DNA of 64,000 bases from Deferribacteres bacterium (GCA_023395255.1 JAEWZN010000011.1:1-64000), one strand, 5' to 3'; numbered from the stretch's first letter, positions 35,943-45,130 are shown. The notes: generated by a model from the letters alone, not told the origin. A program made the numbers and translations.

Positions 35943-36386
35943 TAGTCATTGCGGGTGTCAGCGAAGCAATCTGAACACTAAGTCCCGGTATCAAGTCCCT
36001 TTTACACTCATCCCCCTTTAACAAAGGGGGAAAGAGGGGGATTTTCTATCCTTATTCGAGTTCCTTCACCCTCCTCGCAGTGGCGGTGCATAGTCATTGC
36101 GGGTGTCAACGAAGCAATCTGAACACTGCCTCGGTATTTCAAATCCATTTACACCCATCCCCCTTTAACAAAGGGGGAAAGTAGGGGGATTTTCTATCCT
36201 TATTCGAGTTCCTTCACCCTCCTCGCAGTGGCGGTGCATAGTCATTGCGAGCGCAAGCGAAGCAATCTGAACACTAAGTCCCGGTATCAAGTCCCCTTTA
36301 CACTCAGCCCCCTTCAACAAAGGGGGACAGAGGGGGATTTTACATATCCCTCGCTGAGATCCTTCACCCTTCGGGTTCAGGATGAC
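35943..36386. repeat. Three tandem 148-bp repeats in the skp-bamA spacer
   Basis: Units start at 35943, 36091 and 36239 (exact 148-bp spacing), each beginning TAGTCATTGCG and containing AAGCAATCTGAACACT, a CCCCCTTTAACAAAGGGGG hairpin and, in the first two, CTTATTCGAGTTCCTTCACC. The third has diverged at its end. No coding sequence is supported; short open frames here are incidental. Confidence 0.85.
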
Positions 36387-36448
36387 ACAACAGCATCACA
36401 GTTGACGAAAGGAACTGCGCCATGCGGAACAGTCAGTCGCCACCCTCA

Positions 36449-36543
36449 CAGTTCCACGGAGAGAACTGCGCCGTGCGGAGCGAAGGTTTGCTACGCAAAC
36501 CGCGAGCGTGTATCACAAATCCCCACGGAAGGGGATTTGTGAT
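36449..36543 (-). repeat. Three-hairpin dispersed element, copy 4 (inverted)
   Basis: On the minus strand: hairpin 1 ATCACAAATCCCC/GGGGATTTGTGAT (36512-36543, perfect 13 bp), linker ACACGCTCGCG, hairpin 2 GGTTTG/CAAACC, linker TTCGCTCCGCACGGCG, and hairpin 3 CAGTTC/GAACTG. Hairpin 1 is 8 bp past the bamA stop and could terminate bamA. Confidence 0.85.
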
Positions 36544-36550
36544 TGTCATA

Positions 36551-38806
36551 TCAGAACATACCGCCCATTGAGAATTCCCACCTGCCGCCTTTTTTGCCGT
36601 CATCACGGTCAAGGGGAATGCCGTACTCTATTCTGATCGGCCCTATGGGGCTGTACCAGCGGAAGCCGATACCAACACTCTGATAGAATTTGCCGCTGAG
36701 ATAATCCTCGTCTGTATCGTTAACCTGTCCGGCATCGTAGAAGAAAGCTCCCTTAAAGCCCTGATCAGCCGCTATGGGGAATACAAGCTCCGCATTGAAG
36801 ACGAACATTTTATTTCCGCCGTAGTCGTAACCCTCGTCATCTTTCGGAGAAATGTAGCCGTATTTGTAGCCTCTTACACTATAGATTCCGCCAAGCCTGA
36901 AACGTTCATCAATGGGAAGCCTGCCGTCGCCTGTGGAGTCAAGGTAACCGCCCTCAACATGCAGGGTTCCGACAAATTTCCACCACAGTGGAATAAACTG
37001 TGTTGTTTCCGCACCTGTTTTGTAGTAGTCGTTATCGCCGCCGAGGAATCCTCCGGCATATTTATAATATACTCTGGAGATATTCCCTTCAGTGGGGTCA
37101 ACGGGGTGGTTTGTTGTTCTGAAGTTGAGGATGGGCGTAAAGCTCACAGTGGTGTATTCCCCCTCCTGATCCCAGATGTATTTTGATGCATCATCATCAA
37201 TATCTGAGATTTCCTCATTCTCGTAAGCAAGCTTGTACGTGGCGTAAAGTCTGCGTCCGATTACGGGGTGACCGAGCCTGAGCGCCACGCCGTCGTTGTA
37301 TTTGTCATATTCGTAATAGCTTCTTTTAAGCTTGTAAAAATCTATACCCACAGTGATGGGTTTATCAAGAAACCAAGGGTCAGTGAGTGATACTGTGTAG
37401 TCTGTCCTTTTGCTGGCGAACTCTGCCTTAAGGTCTGTTGTGTAGCCTGAGCCGAAGAGGTTTTTCTTCTGGAGGCGGAGCATAAACATAAGTTCATCCA
37501 CGGATGAATAACCCATACCTATGCTGAAAAAGCCGGTTCTTTTATCTTTTACGCCCACATTGAGATCCAGTGATGAATCATCAACCCTTCTCTCGTCAAG
37601 GCGCACTTCCTCAAAGTAGTCGGTGAACTCTATATTTTTCTTGGAGCTCTTTATTCTGCGGCTGTCATAGATGTCGCCCTCGGCTATATCCAGCTCGCGT
37701 CTGATTACCCTGTCTTTGGTGTCGGCGTTGCCGCGGATGTTTATACGGTTGATTTTAACGAGAACATTCTCCTCAACTCTGTATGTGACGGAAACTGTTT
37801 TATTGTCCTGATTTTCGTTTGTGACAGGCTCCACGTTGGCAAAGGCATAGCCTATTTCAGTGAAGCGGTCGGTGAGGCGTTTGATGTCGTTCTGGAATTC
37901 TTCCACATTGAACCAGTCGCCGGGTTTCAGAACGGTTACAGTTTCAAGCTCCTTGTCCGTGCGGTGTTTATTGCCGGAGAAGGCGATTGTATTTATCTTG
38001 AACCTCTCACCCTCCTCTATGCGGAAAGTAAGGGTTATGCGTTTCTTTTTCTCATCGCTTACATGGACTTCCGGCTCGCCGACTCGGACTTTTATAAAGC
38101 CTTTCTTCATGTATTCGCCGCGGATCTTCTCAACATCGACTTCAATAAGCTCCTGCTTGAGTTTTCCGCTTCCGGTGAGCCATGAGAAAAAACCCTTCTC
38201 TTTCGTGGAGAGCATTTTCATGAGCTCTTTACGGCTGAAAAAGCTATTTCCGGAGAATACTATATCATAAATTCTCGCTTCGGGTCCCTCCTCAATTCGG
38301 AAGAACACATCCACTGCGTTGTTGTTTCGGTCCTCTATATCAGCCTTAACACTGACGGAATAGTATTTCTCATCATGGTAAACACTGATAATCTTGTTTA
38401 TGTTCTCCTCAATCTTAGCCCTGTCAAGGATCTGACCTTCCATGGAGATCATGTCTTCCCTTATGTAGGTTTCCCTGACATTGATGTTCCCTTCGAGGTA
38501 AACCTTGTTTACATAAGGCTTTTCCTTGATCATGTACACGAGAGTGAGCTTGTCGTCATCCACTCGCATATCAACCTGAACATCCACAACAAGATCCGTT
38601 GCGAAGATCTCCTTGATGCTGGCGCTGACTTTGTTCATGTCGAACTCTTCGCCCGCCTTGACAGTGTATCTGAGGAATGTTTCGGAAGGAACGCGTCTGT
38701 TCCCTTCTATCTTGATGAGGTCTATTACTGCGGCGTAGGAGTTTGCCGCAAAGGTTAAAATGAGTGCACTAAAAAAAAAATTAATAAATAGCTTTTTCAA
38801 ATTCAT
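36551..38806 (-). CDS. bamA: Outer-membrane protein assembly factor BamA
   Basis: A 751-residue Omp85 protein that inserts beta-barrel proteins into the outer membrane. The signal peptide is MNLKKLFINFFFSALILTFAANSYA. Five POTRA domains follow over about residues 26-420 (VIDLIKIEGNRRVPSETFLRY, IYDIVFSGNSFFSRKELMKM, FKINTIAFSGNKHRTDKEL are repeat starts). The 16-stranded barrel begins near 430 (RTGFFSIGMGYSSVDELMF), contains the lid-lock motif RFRLGGIYSVRGYKYG (VRGY) and ends in phenylalanine. The gene heads the bamA-skp-lpxD-fabZ-lpxA run but is separated from skp by the 980-bp repeat-rich spacer. It is 3 bp from, and overlaps, the start region of hisG's end (4-bp overlap with hisG). Confidence 0.97.
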   Translation of the reverse strand: MNLKKLFINFFFSALILTFAANSYAAVIDLIKIEGNRRVPSETFLRYTVKAGEEFDMNKVSASIKEIFATDLVVDVQVDMRVDDDKLTLVYMIKEKPYVNKVYLEGNINVRETYIREDMISMEGQILDRAKIEENINKIISVYHDEKYYSVSVKADIEDRNNNAVDVFFRIEEGPEARIYDIVFSGNSFFSRKELMKMLSTKEKGFFSWLTGSGKLKQELIEVDVEKIRGEYMKKGFIKVRVGEPEVHVSDEKKKRITLTFRIEEGERFKINTIAFSGNKHRTDKELETVTVLKPGDWFNVEEFQNDIKRLTDRFTEIGYAFANVEPVTNENQDNKTVSVTYRVEENVLVKINRINIRGNADTKDRVIRRELDIAEGDIYDSRRIKSSKKNIEFTDYFEEVRLDERRVDDSSLDLNVGVKDKRTGFFSIGMGYSSVDELMFMLRLQKKNLFGSGYTTDLKAEFASKRTDYTVSLTDPWFLDKPITVGIDFYKLKRSYYEYDKYNDGVALRLGHPVIGRRLYATYKLAYENEEISDIDDDASKYIWDQEGEYTTVSFTPILNFRTTNHPVDPTEGNISRVYYKYAGGFLGGDNDYYKTGAETTQFIPLWWKFVGTLHVEGGYLDSTGDGRLPIDERFRLGGIYSVRGYKYGYISPKDDEGYDYGGNKMFVFNAELVFPIAADQGFKGAFFYDAGQVNDTDEDYLSGKFYQSVGIGFRWYSPIGPIRIEYGIPLDRDDGKKGGRWEFSMGGMF

Positions 38807-39432
38807 ATCCCGCCCAGCCGCTTAATTATTTCCTTAACACGCTCGTGTTTGAGTCTCGTCATGCTCTTGTTTCCGATAAGCCTTGCCGTGGATTCAAGCA
38901 TGGTCTCAATAACCTCAAGCCCGTTTTTTTTCAGAGTCTGCCCCGTGGACACCAGATCAACTATCATATCAGAAAGACCTACAATGGGCGCAAGCTCTAT
39001 GGAACCGTACAGCTTTATAGTTTCTACAAAAATACCTTTCTTCGCGAAGAAGTCTTTGGTCATTTTAGGGTACTTGGTGGCGACAACCATATCGTGTCTG
39101 TATCTGCTGTCGCTGTCTTTAATTCCGGCTACACAGAGTTTACATGCGCCGAAGCCCAAATCCATGAACTCATAAACATCGGCAGCGGTTTCCTTCACTA
39201 TATCAAGACCCACAATGCCCATATCCGCCGCGCCGTGTTCCACATACGTGGGAACATCCATGTTGCGGACAAGCATATAGCGCATGCCGTGTTTCTCGTC
39301 AAGAAAGACAAGCTTCCTGCTCTCCTCGTCAACAACACCTTCCTGAGTGATGCCTTTTGATACGAAAAGTTCAATGGTTTCATCCGCCAGCCTGCCTTTA
39401 GGCAGGGCAACGGTTATTATATCTTCACTCAT
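38803..39432 (-). CDS. hisG: ATP phosphoribosyltransferase, short form
   Basis: First step of histidine synthesis: ATP plus PRPP gives phosphoribosyl-ATP. The 209-residue protein shows ITVALPKGRLADETIELF, MRNMDVPTYVEHGAADMGIVG and the PRPP-binding DMIVDLVSTGQTLKKNGLEV. It is the short form, lacking the C-terminal ACT-like regulatory domain, so it is expected to need HisZ as a partner; hisZ is not in the window. It overlaps murA by 4 bp upstream and bamA by 4 bp downstream. Normal length for the short subclass. Confidence 0.95.
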   Translation of the reverse strand: MSEDIITVALPKGRLADETIELFVSKGITQEGVVDEESRKLVFLDEKHGMRYMLVRNMDVPTYVEHGAADMGIVGLDIVKETAADVYEFMDLGFGACKLCVAGIKDSDSRYRHDMVVATKYPKMTKDFFAKKGIFVETIKLYGSIELAPIVGLSDMIVDLVSTGQTLKKNGLEVIETMLESTARLIGNKSMTRLKHERVKEIIKRLGGI

Positions 39433-40688
39433 TCCGCCATCCTTGTAATATCCGCACCGAGAAGCGAAAGCTTTTCATCAAAGCGCTCGTAGCCTCTGTC
39501 CAGATGGTAAACACGGAGGATTTCGCTTGTCCCCTCCGCCATAAGAGCCGCTATCACAAGGCTTGCGCTCGCCCTGAGATCGGAAGCCATCACGGGTGCT
39601 CCGGTGATTTTCTCCACCCCTCTGATAACAGCGGATTTATCCTTAAGCTTAATATCCGCGCCCATACGCTTGAGCTCGGAAACATGCATGAACCTGTTCT
39701 CGAAGATTGTCTCCGTAATAACGGAAACACCGCCTGAGGCTGCCATTACGGACATAAACTGAGCCTGCATATCAGTCGGAAAGCCGGGGTAAGGCTGGGT
39801 GGAAATATCCGTTCCTTCCAGTCTTCCTGTTTTTTCCACAGTAATGGTGGAGTCATTTATGACCTTTATACCCAGACCTGTCTGGGCTAGTTTATCTATT
39901 ATAGCAGTCATGGAGGAAACAGGGGCGTTTTCAAGAGTAACTTTTCCGCCCGCGCAGGCAACCGCGCAGAGGAATGTTCCCGCCTCTATCCTGTCGGGCA
40001 TGACTATGTAGTCGTTGCTGTTGAGTTTTTCCACACCTTTGATGCGGATTATGGTAGAGCCTTCACCCTCTATCTTGGCTCCCATTTTCTTGAGAAAACG
40101 GGCAAGATCCACAACCTCAGGCTCCTGAGCGGCGTTATAGAGCACAGTTTCACCTTCTGCCAGAGCCGCCGCCATGAGGATGTTCTCAGTCCCCGTAACA
40201 GTAACCACGTCAAAGGTGATTTCAGCGCCTTTCAGCCTTTCGCACTCCGCCTCAATGTAGCCGTGGGCAACGTTAATATCCGCTCCCATAAGCTTGAGGG
40301 CTTTTATATGCTGATCCACAGGACGCTCGCCGATGGCGCAGCCGCCGGGGAGTGAAACCTTCGCCTTTTTCTTTCTGGCAAGAAGAGGCCCAAGAGCAAG
40401 AACACTGGCTCTCATAGTCTTCACCAGTTCATAGGGAGCTATGACCTTCTCCATATCATCCGTGCAGTTGATGTATATATCGCCGTCTTTTCGTTCGGCG
40501 CTGACACCCACTTCACCCAGAAGGGAAAGCATTGTCCTTATATCTCTCAGATCAGGAACATTTGAAATTTTGTAGGAACCTTCCGCGAGAATTGTCGCGG
40601 CAAGAATAGGAAGACAGGCATTTTTAGCGCCGCCTATGCGCACATTACCGTTAAGGGGCTTGCCCCCGTTTATGACCAGCTTTTCCAA
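39429..40688 (-). CDS. murA: UDP-N-acetylglucosamine 1-carboxyvinyltransferase
   Basis: First committed step of peptidoglycan synthesis, adding enolpyruvate from PEP to UDP-GlcNAc; target of fosfomycin. With the TTG start at 40688, preceded by AAGGG, the protein is 419 residues, matching E. coli MurA exactly and beginning (M)EKLVINGGKPLNGNVRIGGAKN. The active-site Cys lies in LPGGCAIGERPVDQH; it is Cys, not the Asp of fosfomycin-resistant enzymes. The tail DLRASASLVIAALMAEG is typical. It overlaps prmC by 19 bp and hisG by 4 bp. Confidence 0.96.
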   Translation of the reverse strand: MEKLVINGGKPLNGNVRIGGAKNACLPILAATILAEGSYKISNVPDLRDIRTMLSLLGEVGVSAERKDGDIYINCTDDMEKVIAPYELVKTMRASVLALGPLLARKKKAKVSLPGGCAIGERPVDQHIKALKLMGADINVAHGYIEAECERLKGAEITFDVVTVTGTENILMAAALAEGETVLYNAAQEPEVVDLARFLKKMGAKIEGEGSTIIRIKGVEKLNSNDYIVMPDRIEAGTFLCAVACAGGKVTLENAPVSSMTAIIDKLAQTGLGIKVINDSTITVEKTGRLEGTDISTQPYPGFPTDMQAQFMSVMAASGGVSVITETIFENRFMHVSELKRMGADIKLKDKSAVIRGVEKITGAPVMASDLRASASLVIAALMAEGTSEILRVYHLDRGYERFDEKLSLLGADITRMAE

Positions 40689-41605
40689 AAAAGCACCCTT
40701 TTTATCCCGCTCAGATCGCAATAAAAGCGGTGTTCAAAATCACCGTATGTTTTCGGTGGTTTATGTCCAGAGCCTGCTGATAAATCACCCTGTTCCGGTG
40801 ATTTATGTTCATAGTCTGCTGAAAAACCGCTGTAGATCCCGCTGAGAGCTTTGGATTGCCTCGCGCCTATTTCTGCGAGAGCCACCCAGTTTTTATTGCA
40901 CAAATCAGGCACTATGTCTATCAGTTTTTTATAAAACAGAAGCCCCTCATCCGCGGCAACAAGCGCCTGAACAGGTTCATACATAACGCTTTTTTCCAAC
41001 GATTCATACTCCTGTTCAGTCACGTAAGGCGGGTTACAGAGCACCATGTCAAACCTGCCCCGAACATTTAAGTTTCCGAGAACATCCCCCTGAACGAACT
41101 CAGTCCTGTCTGCCAGACCCAGCCTTCTGCTGTTTTCCTTCGCCACCTCAAGTGCTCCCGGACTGATGTCCACGCCCACGCCGGATGCGCCCTTAATCTC
41201 AGCCAGAAGGGAAAGGAGAATACAGCCTGAACCCGTGCACAAATCAAGGATCCGCGGATTTTCACAGGGGGCAAGCTCAATGGCTTTTTCCACAAGAATT
41301 TCCGTTTCGTATCTGGGAATCAGCACATTTTCGTTCACAAAAAACTCGCGCCCGTAAAAGTGTCTGCGGTTAGTGATATATGCAGGCGGGCAGCCTTCCC
41401 TGAGCCTGTTCAGAATACCCGCTGCCCGCTCATCCTGCTCAATATTTACGGACATGAGCGATGAAAGCTTTTCATACTCCGCCCCCATGATGAACGCAAG
41501 AATATCCAGCGCATCAGATCGCACCGGAATAATAGTCTGAATCTCTTTAAGCAGAGCGGCGGCAGTCATCCTGTTCAGCACCTCGTATTTTTTGCTGCGG
41601 TTCAT
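40670..41605 (-). CDS. prmC: Release-factor glutamine methyltransferase with a repeat insertion near the C-terminus
   Basis: Methylates the GGQ glutamine of release factors; prfA is also in this window. The 311-residue protein has the N-terminal helical domain, the AdoMet motif ILDLCTGSGCILLSL and the catalytic NPPYVTEQEY (NPPY). Near the C-terminus, after SGFSADYEH, about 30 residues (to HRFYCDLSGIKRVLFW) come from two tandem 45-bp hairpin units at 40737-40822. The units stay in frame because 45 is divisible by 3. Without them the end would read like ordinary PrmC. It probably still folds because the insert is close to the C-terminal edge. Start is supported by MNRSKKYEVLNRM; the gene is followed by murA. 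Confidence 0.93.
   Translation of the reverse strand: MNRSKKYEVLNRMTAAALLKEIQTIIPVRSDALDILAFIMGAEYEKLSSLMSVNIEQDERAAGILNRLREGCPPAYITNRRHFYGREFFVNENVLIPRYETEILVEKAIELAPCENPRILDLCTGSGCILLSLLAEIKGASGVGVDISPGALEVAKENSRRLGLADRTEFVQGDVLGNLNVRGRFDMVLCNPPYVTEQEYESLEKSVMYEPVQALVAADEGLLFYKKLIDIVPDLCNKNWVALAEIGARQSKALSGIYSGFSADYEHKSPEQGDLSAGSGHKPPKTYGDFEHRFYCDLSGIKRVLFWKSWS
40737..40822 (+). repeat. Two tandem 45-bp hairpin units inside prmC
   Basis: Unit 1 has AAATCACCG/CGGTGGTTT (40737-40762) and tail ATGTCCAGAGCCTGCTGA. Unit 2 has ATAAATCACC/GGTGATTTAT (40780-40806, perfect 10 bp) and tail GTTCATAGTCTGCTGA. Repeat starts are 45 bp apart. Confidence 0.85.
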
Positions 41606-41721
41606 GTTTACTATAACAAAACCCTTATGGCAAGCAGTTAGACCGAATAAAGCAAAACCGGTTGACTGCCACCTAAAGATAGCCTAATATAGTTAGAAAT
41701 ATAAAACAACGGTAATTATGC

Positions 41722-42723
41722 ATGATAAATAAAGTTCCGGTTCCGGCAAATGAATCTGTTAGGCATAAGGGCAGCGCCTCCTACCAGAACACATCCCCTT
41801 ACCTTGAATACGCCGGAGAATATCTTCTTACCCCTGAGATAGGCTACTACGCGATGGATGTTCCCGCAGGGGACGGTCTGCGTACTGAATTTGCAACATC
41901 AAACAGCCCGCTGGGCTTCATATTCTGCCTTGAGGGTTCAGCCTTCTTCAGCGTTTCAAAAAACGGGATGAAACATGAATACACCCTGAAACAGGGGGAG
42001 TACAGCATAGCGTATATGCCTAATGTTGACGGAGTTTCCATCATAGACGGAAGGCAGAGATACATGGCGGTTAATATGTTCGTTGTGCCCCTGAGGTTCA
42101 GAAGCCTAGTGAGCAGCCGCCCGGCAGCGGAAAACAGCCTTGACAGCATCACAGGCATCCCTAAGGACAGCATATTTCTGCACAAAGGGAGCATAACCAA
42201 GGAAATAAGCCTCATCCTGCATGACTTCATAAATAAGAAGACATCTGATCTGCCGTGCAGAATAAATGAAATATCCAAACTGTACGAAGCTGTTACCCTC
42301 AGCCTTGAGCAGCTTGACACAAGAATACACAACAGACAGAAAAGCGTGCTCCAGCCTGCGGATGTTGAACTTCTGCTGAATGCGGGGCGCATACTGACAG
42401 AGAACCTCGCCAGCCCGCCCTCCCTCCTCTATCTCTCAAAGGCATCAGGCTTAAACTCTTTCAAGCTGAAAAACGGGTTCAAAGAGGTCTTCGGAACCAC
42501 CGTTTACGGCTTTTTAACAGAAAAACGCATGGAAAAAGCAAGGGAGATGCTGGACAGCGGCAAATACAGCGTGAGCGATGCCGCATGGGATCTGGGCTAC
42601 ACAAATGTAAGCCACTTCATTGAGCTTTTCCGAAGGCATTACGGAATTACGCCGGGCAAATTCCTTTCCGAAAGACGCAGCCTGTTCAGATCAGAACTTG
42701 TGTCCAAAGCCAGACACGGATGA
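41722..42723 (+). CDS. AraC-family transcriptional regulator
   Basis: A 333-residue activator. The C-terminal 100 residues are the two-helix-turn-helix AraC domain (SPPSLLYLSKASGLNSFKLK, KEVFGTTVYGFLTEKRMEKA, SVSDAAWDLGYTNVSHFIELFRRHYGITPGKF). The N-terminal region (about 40-200) resembles the PchR-type ligand domain but shows no clear landmark. It immediately precedes a TonB-dependent receptor on the same strand, the usual pairing of siderophore-responsive AraC regulators (PchR-FptA), so it probably activates that receptor. The ribosome site is weak. The start at 41722 gives MINKVPVPANESV. Ligand is not known. Confidence 0.88.
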   Translation: MINKVPVPANESVRHKGSASYQNTSPYLEYAGEYLLTPEIGYYAMDVPAGDGLRTEFATSNSPLGFIFCLEGSAFFSVSKNGMKHEYTLKQGEYSIAYMPNVDGVSIIDGRQRYMAVNMFVVPLRFRSLVSSRPAAENSLDSITGIPKDSIFLHKGSITKEISLILHDFINKKTSDLPCRINEISKLYEAVTLSLEQLDTRIHNRQKSVLQPADVELLLNAGRILTENLASPPSLLYLSKASGLNSFKLKNGFKEVFGTTVYGFLTEKRMEKAREMLDSGKYSVSDAAWDLGYTNVSHFIELFRRHYGITPGKFLSERRSLFRSELVSKARHG

Positions 42724-42791
42724 TTTAGGTTTTCGTGTATTTATAATCCCTCTTTAGGTAGTTAATCCCGCATCACCCGATTTATTATCGT

Positions 42792-42819
42792 CTAACTTAA
42801 ATCAATATAATTAAGTTAG
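42792..42819. promoter_or_regulatory. Dyad upstream of the TonB receptor gene
   Basis: CTAACTTAA and TTAAGTTAG form a perfect 9-bp inverted repeat with a 10-bp spacer, about 100 bp before the receptor start. A smaller related dyad, CTAATATAGTTAG, is at 41684-41696 upstream of the AraC gene. It may be an operator or a small hairpin; no Fur box was recognised. Confidence 0.45.
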
Positions 42820-42915
42820 AGGAAGATTATCAGACTACGCACCTTTAGGCACCGTTTGTTCAGTTGTGTCAGTGCATGTCCTGATAAGATTCATTTTCAG
42901 GGAGGTTTATATTTT

Positions 42916-45063
42916 ATGCTCAGCAGAAAACTTTTCGGCACTCTGCTCGCAGCGGCAGTGATACTGCCCGCACATGCGCATGCGGACGACAGCATTTACA
43001 AGCTTGATAATGTCACGGTAACAGCGAGAAAAGGCGAGGAATCAGCGAAAGATGTTCCTTTCAGCCTGTCAGTGATTGACGGTAATGAGCTTACAAACAG
43101 AGGAGTAAAAAACTTTGAAGATATGCTCAAGCAGACAGTCGGGGTGGAGACCAGCACATACGGAGGGGTGGAAACCAGAATAGTGCGTATGCGCGGCGTG
43201 GGCTCTCTCCAGCAGGTCAGCCCAGATGATACATCGGTAATAATCAATATTGACGGTGTGCCGAACAACGCCGGAACAGCCACACTCAGCACTATGGATA
43301 TTGAACGTGTCGAAATTCTTAAAGGCCCTCAGGGAACCCTCATGGGGCGCAACAGCCAATCTGGCGCGATTAATATTATCAGCAAGAAACCCACCAAGGA
43401 GTTTGAAGGCTACATAAGAGGCGAATACGGCGATGACAACACCTTTCTCACCGAAGGCGCAGTCAGCGGCTCTCTCACTGAAAAACTCAGTGCAAGGCTT
43501 GCAGCCAGATATTCAGGCTATGATAATCAGGTGAAATACTACCAGACGGACGAGCCGGTCAGCAAACCCCGCGATCTGGCAGTCCGCGGAACGCTCCTCT
43601 GGGAACCCTCATCCAAGACAGAAGTAACCTTCATCGCCGGATATGAAGAGGTCAACAACCGTCCCGAATTCCGTGTGCTTATGCCCTATGACGACAAGCA
43701 GGAGGTTGACATCCCCAAGGACTCTTCCGATGCGGATAAGGATACAAACAGATACACCCTTGAGGTTAAGCACCGCTTTTCAAAGGCTCTTTTCACATCT
43801 GTAACAGGGTATGCTGATGCGGAATCAACAGCAAAGCAGTTTCTTTACGACGGCGTACTGTTCAGAAAACAAAGAGGTGTAACAGGTAATGGAAGCAGAA
43901 CCGTTATCAACGAAAACACCGCTTTTGATCAGGAGTTCCGCCTTTCATCAAAACCGCAGGATAAAGTTTTCTGGGTTACCGGAGTAAACTACTTCTACTC
44001 CGACCGCGACCTTATAAATACAGACGCTTGGAGCACGTTCCAGCCAAGTTACACTTTCAACGCGGAGATGGATGTCAATTTCAAAACAAGGAGTCAGGCT
44101 GTTTTCGGAGAAATGACTTACCCGGTAACAGAAAGAATTAAGCTTACAGGCGGCCTCAGATATACTTGGGAAAAAAAGGAGTACGAAGCCAACTGGGCGG
44201 CTAATCCCTCTAACCCCAGCACAATCCGCACCGCAAATGACAGCGGCGAAATTGATGATAACTTCATGACAGGACGCGCGGCAATCAGTTATGAGCTTAC
44301 AAAAGAAGTAAATATCTACGGAGTTTACTCCAGAGGGCATAAAACAGCCGGATTCAATGAATGGGCAACAGGCTTCATCACCGGAACAAGAGAAGACCGC
44401 TACTACAGTGAAGCAAAAGTTGACAGCTATGAGCTGGGCTTCAAATACGAATCCGCAGACCGCAGATTTGGGCTGAACGGAGCTGTGTTTTACAACGACA
44501 ACAAAGATGACCATGTCCTTGTATACAACTACTCAATCAACGCCAGCGATGTGGAAAACTTTGACACTGAATCAAAAGGTGTTGAGCTTGAAGGTTACGC
44601 CAAATTGGGCAGATTCCTTATTAACGCTGGTGTAGGCTATACGGATACAAAGATAAAATCCATACCTGAGGGAAGCTCCTCCGGTGCTGAAAAAGGAAAC
44701 AAAGTGCCCGATACCCCTGAGTGGAGCGGAACCTTGTCAGTATCATATTTCCACAACCTGCCTTCATTCCTCGGCATGAAGGAGCCCGTGTTCTTCTCTA
44801 AACTTACAGAGAGGTATGTCGGTTCCCGCTCCGGTGACCCCGCGGACAACTTCCAATTTGACTCATACCACAAACTTGATGCCCGTGTCGGGATAATGAA
44901 CGGCGGACTGGAACTCTATGTTTGGGGAGACAACCTTCTGGATGAACGCTATGATCTGTTCGGATGGTATTACGGCGTATCTGCCGTGGACGGTTCGGAA
45001 GTGGTTATCGGTATGCCCTCAAAAGGACGCACACTGGGCTTAGGCGCAGCATATTACTTTTAA
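42916..45063 (+). CDS. TonB-dependent outer-membrane receptor
   Basis: A 715-residue ligand-gated channel, probably for a ferric siderophore. The signal peptide is MLSRKLFGTLLAAAVILPAHAHA (start at 42916 after GGGAGG; the longer frame from 42856 has no ribosome site). The N-terminal TonB-box-like stretch is DNVTVTARKG. The plug domain shows ERVEILKGPQGTLMGRNSQSGAINIISKKP (about residues 130-160). The 22-strand barrel follows, ending in the aromatic C-terminus LGAAYYF. GYSRGHK-like SRGHKTAGFNEW (about 490) is typical. The AraC regulator is directly upstream. No exbB or tonB genes are in the window. The ligand cannot be inferred. Confidence 0.93.
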   Translation: MLSRKLFGTLLAAAVILPAHAHADDSIYKLDNVTVTARKGEESAKDVPFSLSVIDGNELTNRGVKNFEDMLKQTVGVETSTYGGVETRIVRMRGVGSLQQVSPDDTSVIINIDGVPNNAGTATLSTMDIERVEILKGPQGTLMGRNSQSGAINIISKKPTKEFEGYIRGEYGDDNTFLTEGAVSGSLTEKLSARLAARYSGYDNQVKYYQTDEPVSKPRDLAVRGTLLWEPSSKTEVTFIAGYEEVNNRPEFRVLMPYDDKQEVDIPKDSSDADKDTNRYTLEVKHRFSKALFTSVTGYADAESTAKQFLYDGVLFRKQRGVTGNGSRTVINENTAFDQEFRLSSKPQDKVFWVTGVNYFYSDRDLINTDAWSTFQPSYTFNAEMDVNFKTRSQAVFGEMTYPVTERIKLTGGLRYTWEKKEYEANWAANPSNPSTIRTANDSGEIDDNFMTGRAAISYELTKEVNIYGVYSRGHKTAGFNEWATGFITGTREDRYYSEAKVDSYELGFKYESADRRFGLNGAVFYNDNKDDHVLVYNYSINASDVENFDTESKGVELEGYAKLGRFLINAGVGYTDTKIKSIPEGSSSGAEKGNKVPDTPEWSGTLSVSYFHNLPSFLGMKEPVFFSKLTERYVGSRSGDPADNFQFDSYHKLDARVGIMNGGLELYVWGDNLLDERYDLFGWYYGVSAVDGSEVVIGMPSKGRTLGLGAAYYF

Positions 45064-45100
45064 CTTCAATAACCTGAAAGGTTTTACTGTAAAGACAATT

Positions 45101-45120
45101 GGGGGAGTGTATGCTCCCCC
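45101..45120 (+). terminator. Terminator of the TonB receptor gene
   Basis: GGGGGAG and CTCCCCC pair around TGTATG, followed by TTTAA, 37 bp past the receptor stop. Confidence 0.75.
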
Positions 45121-45130
45121 TTTAACAACC

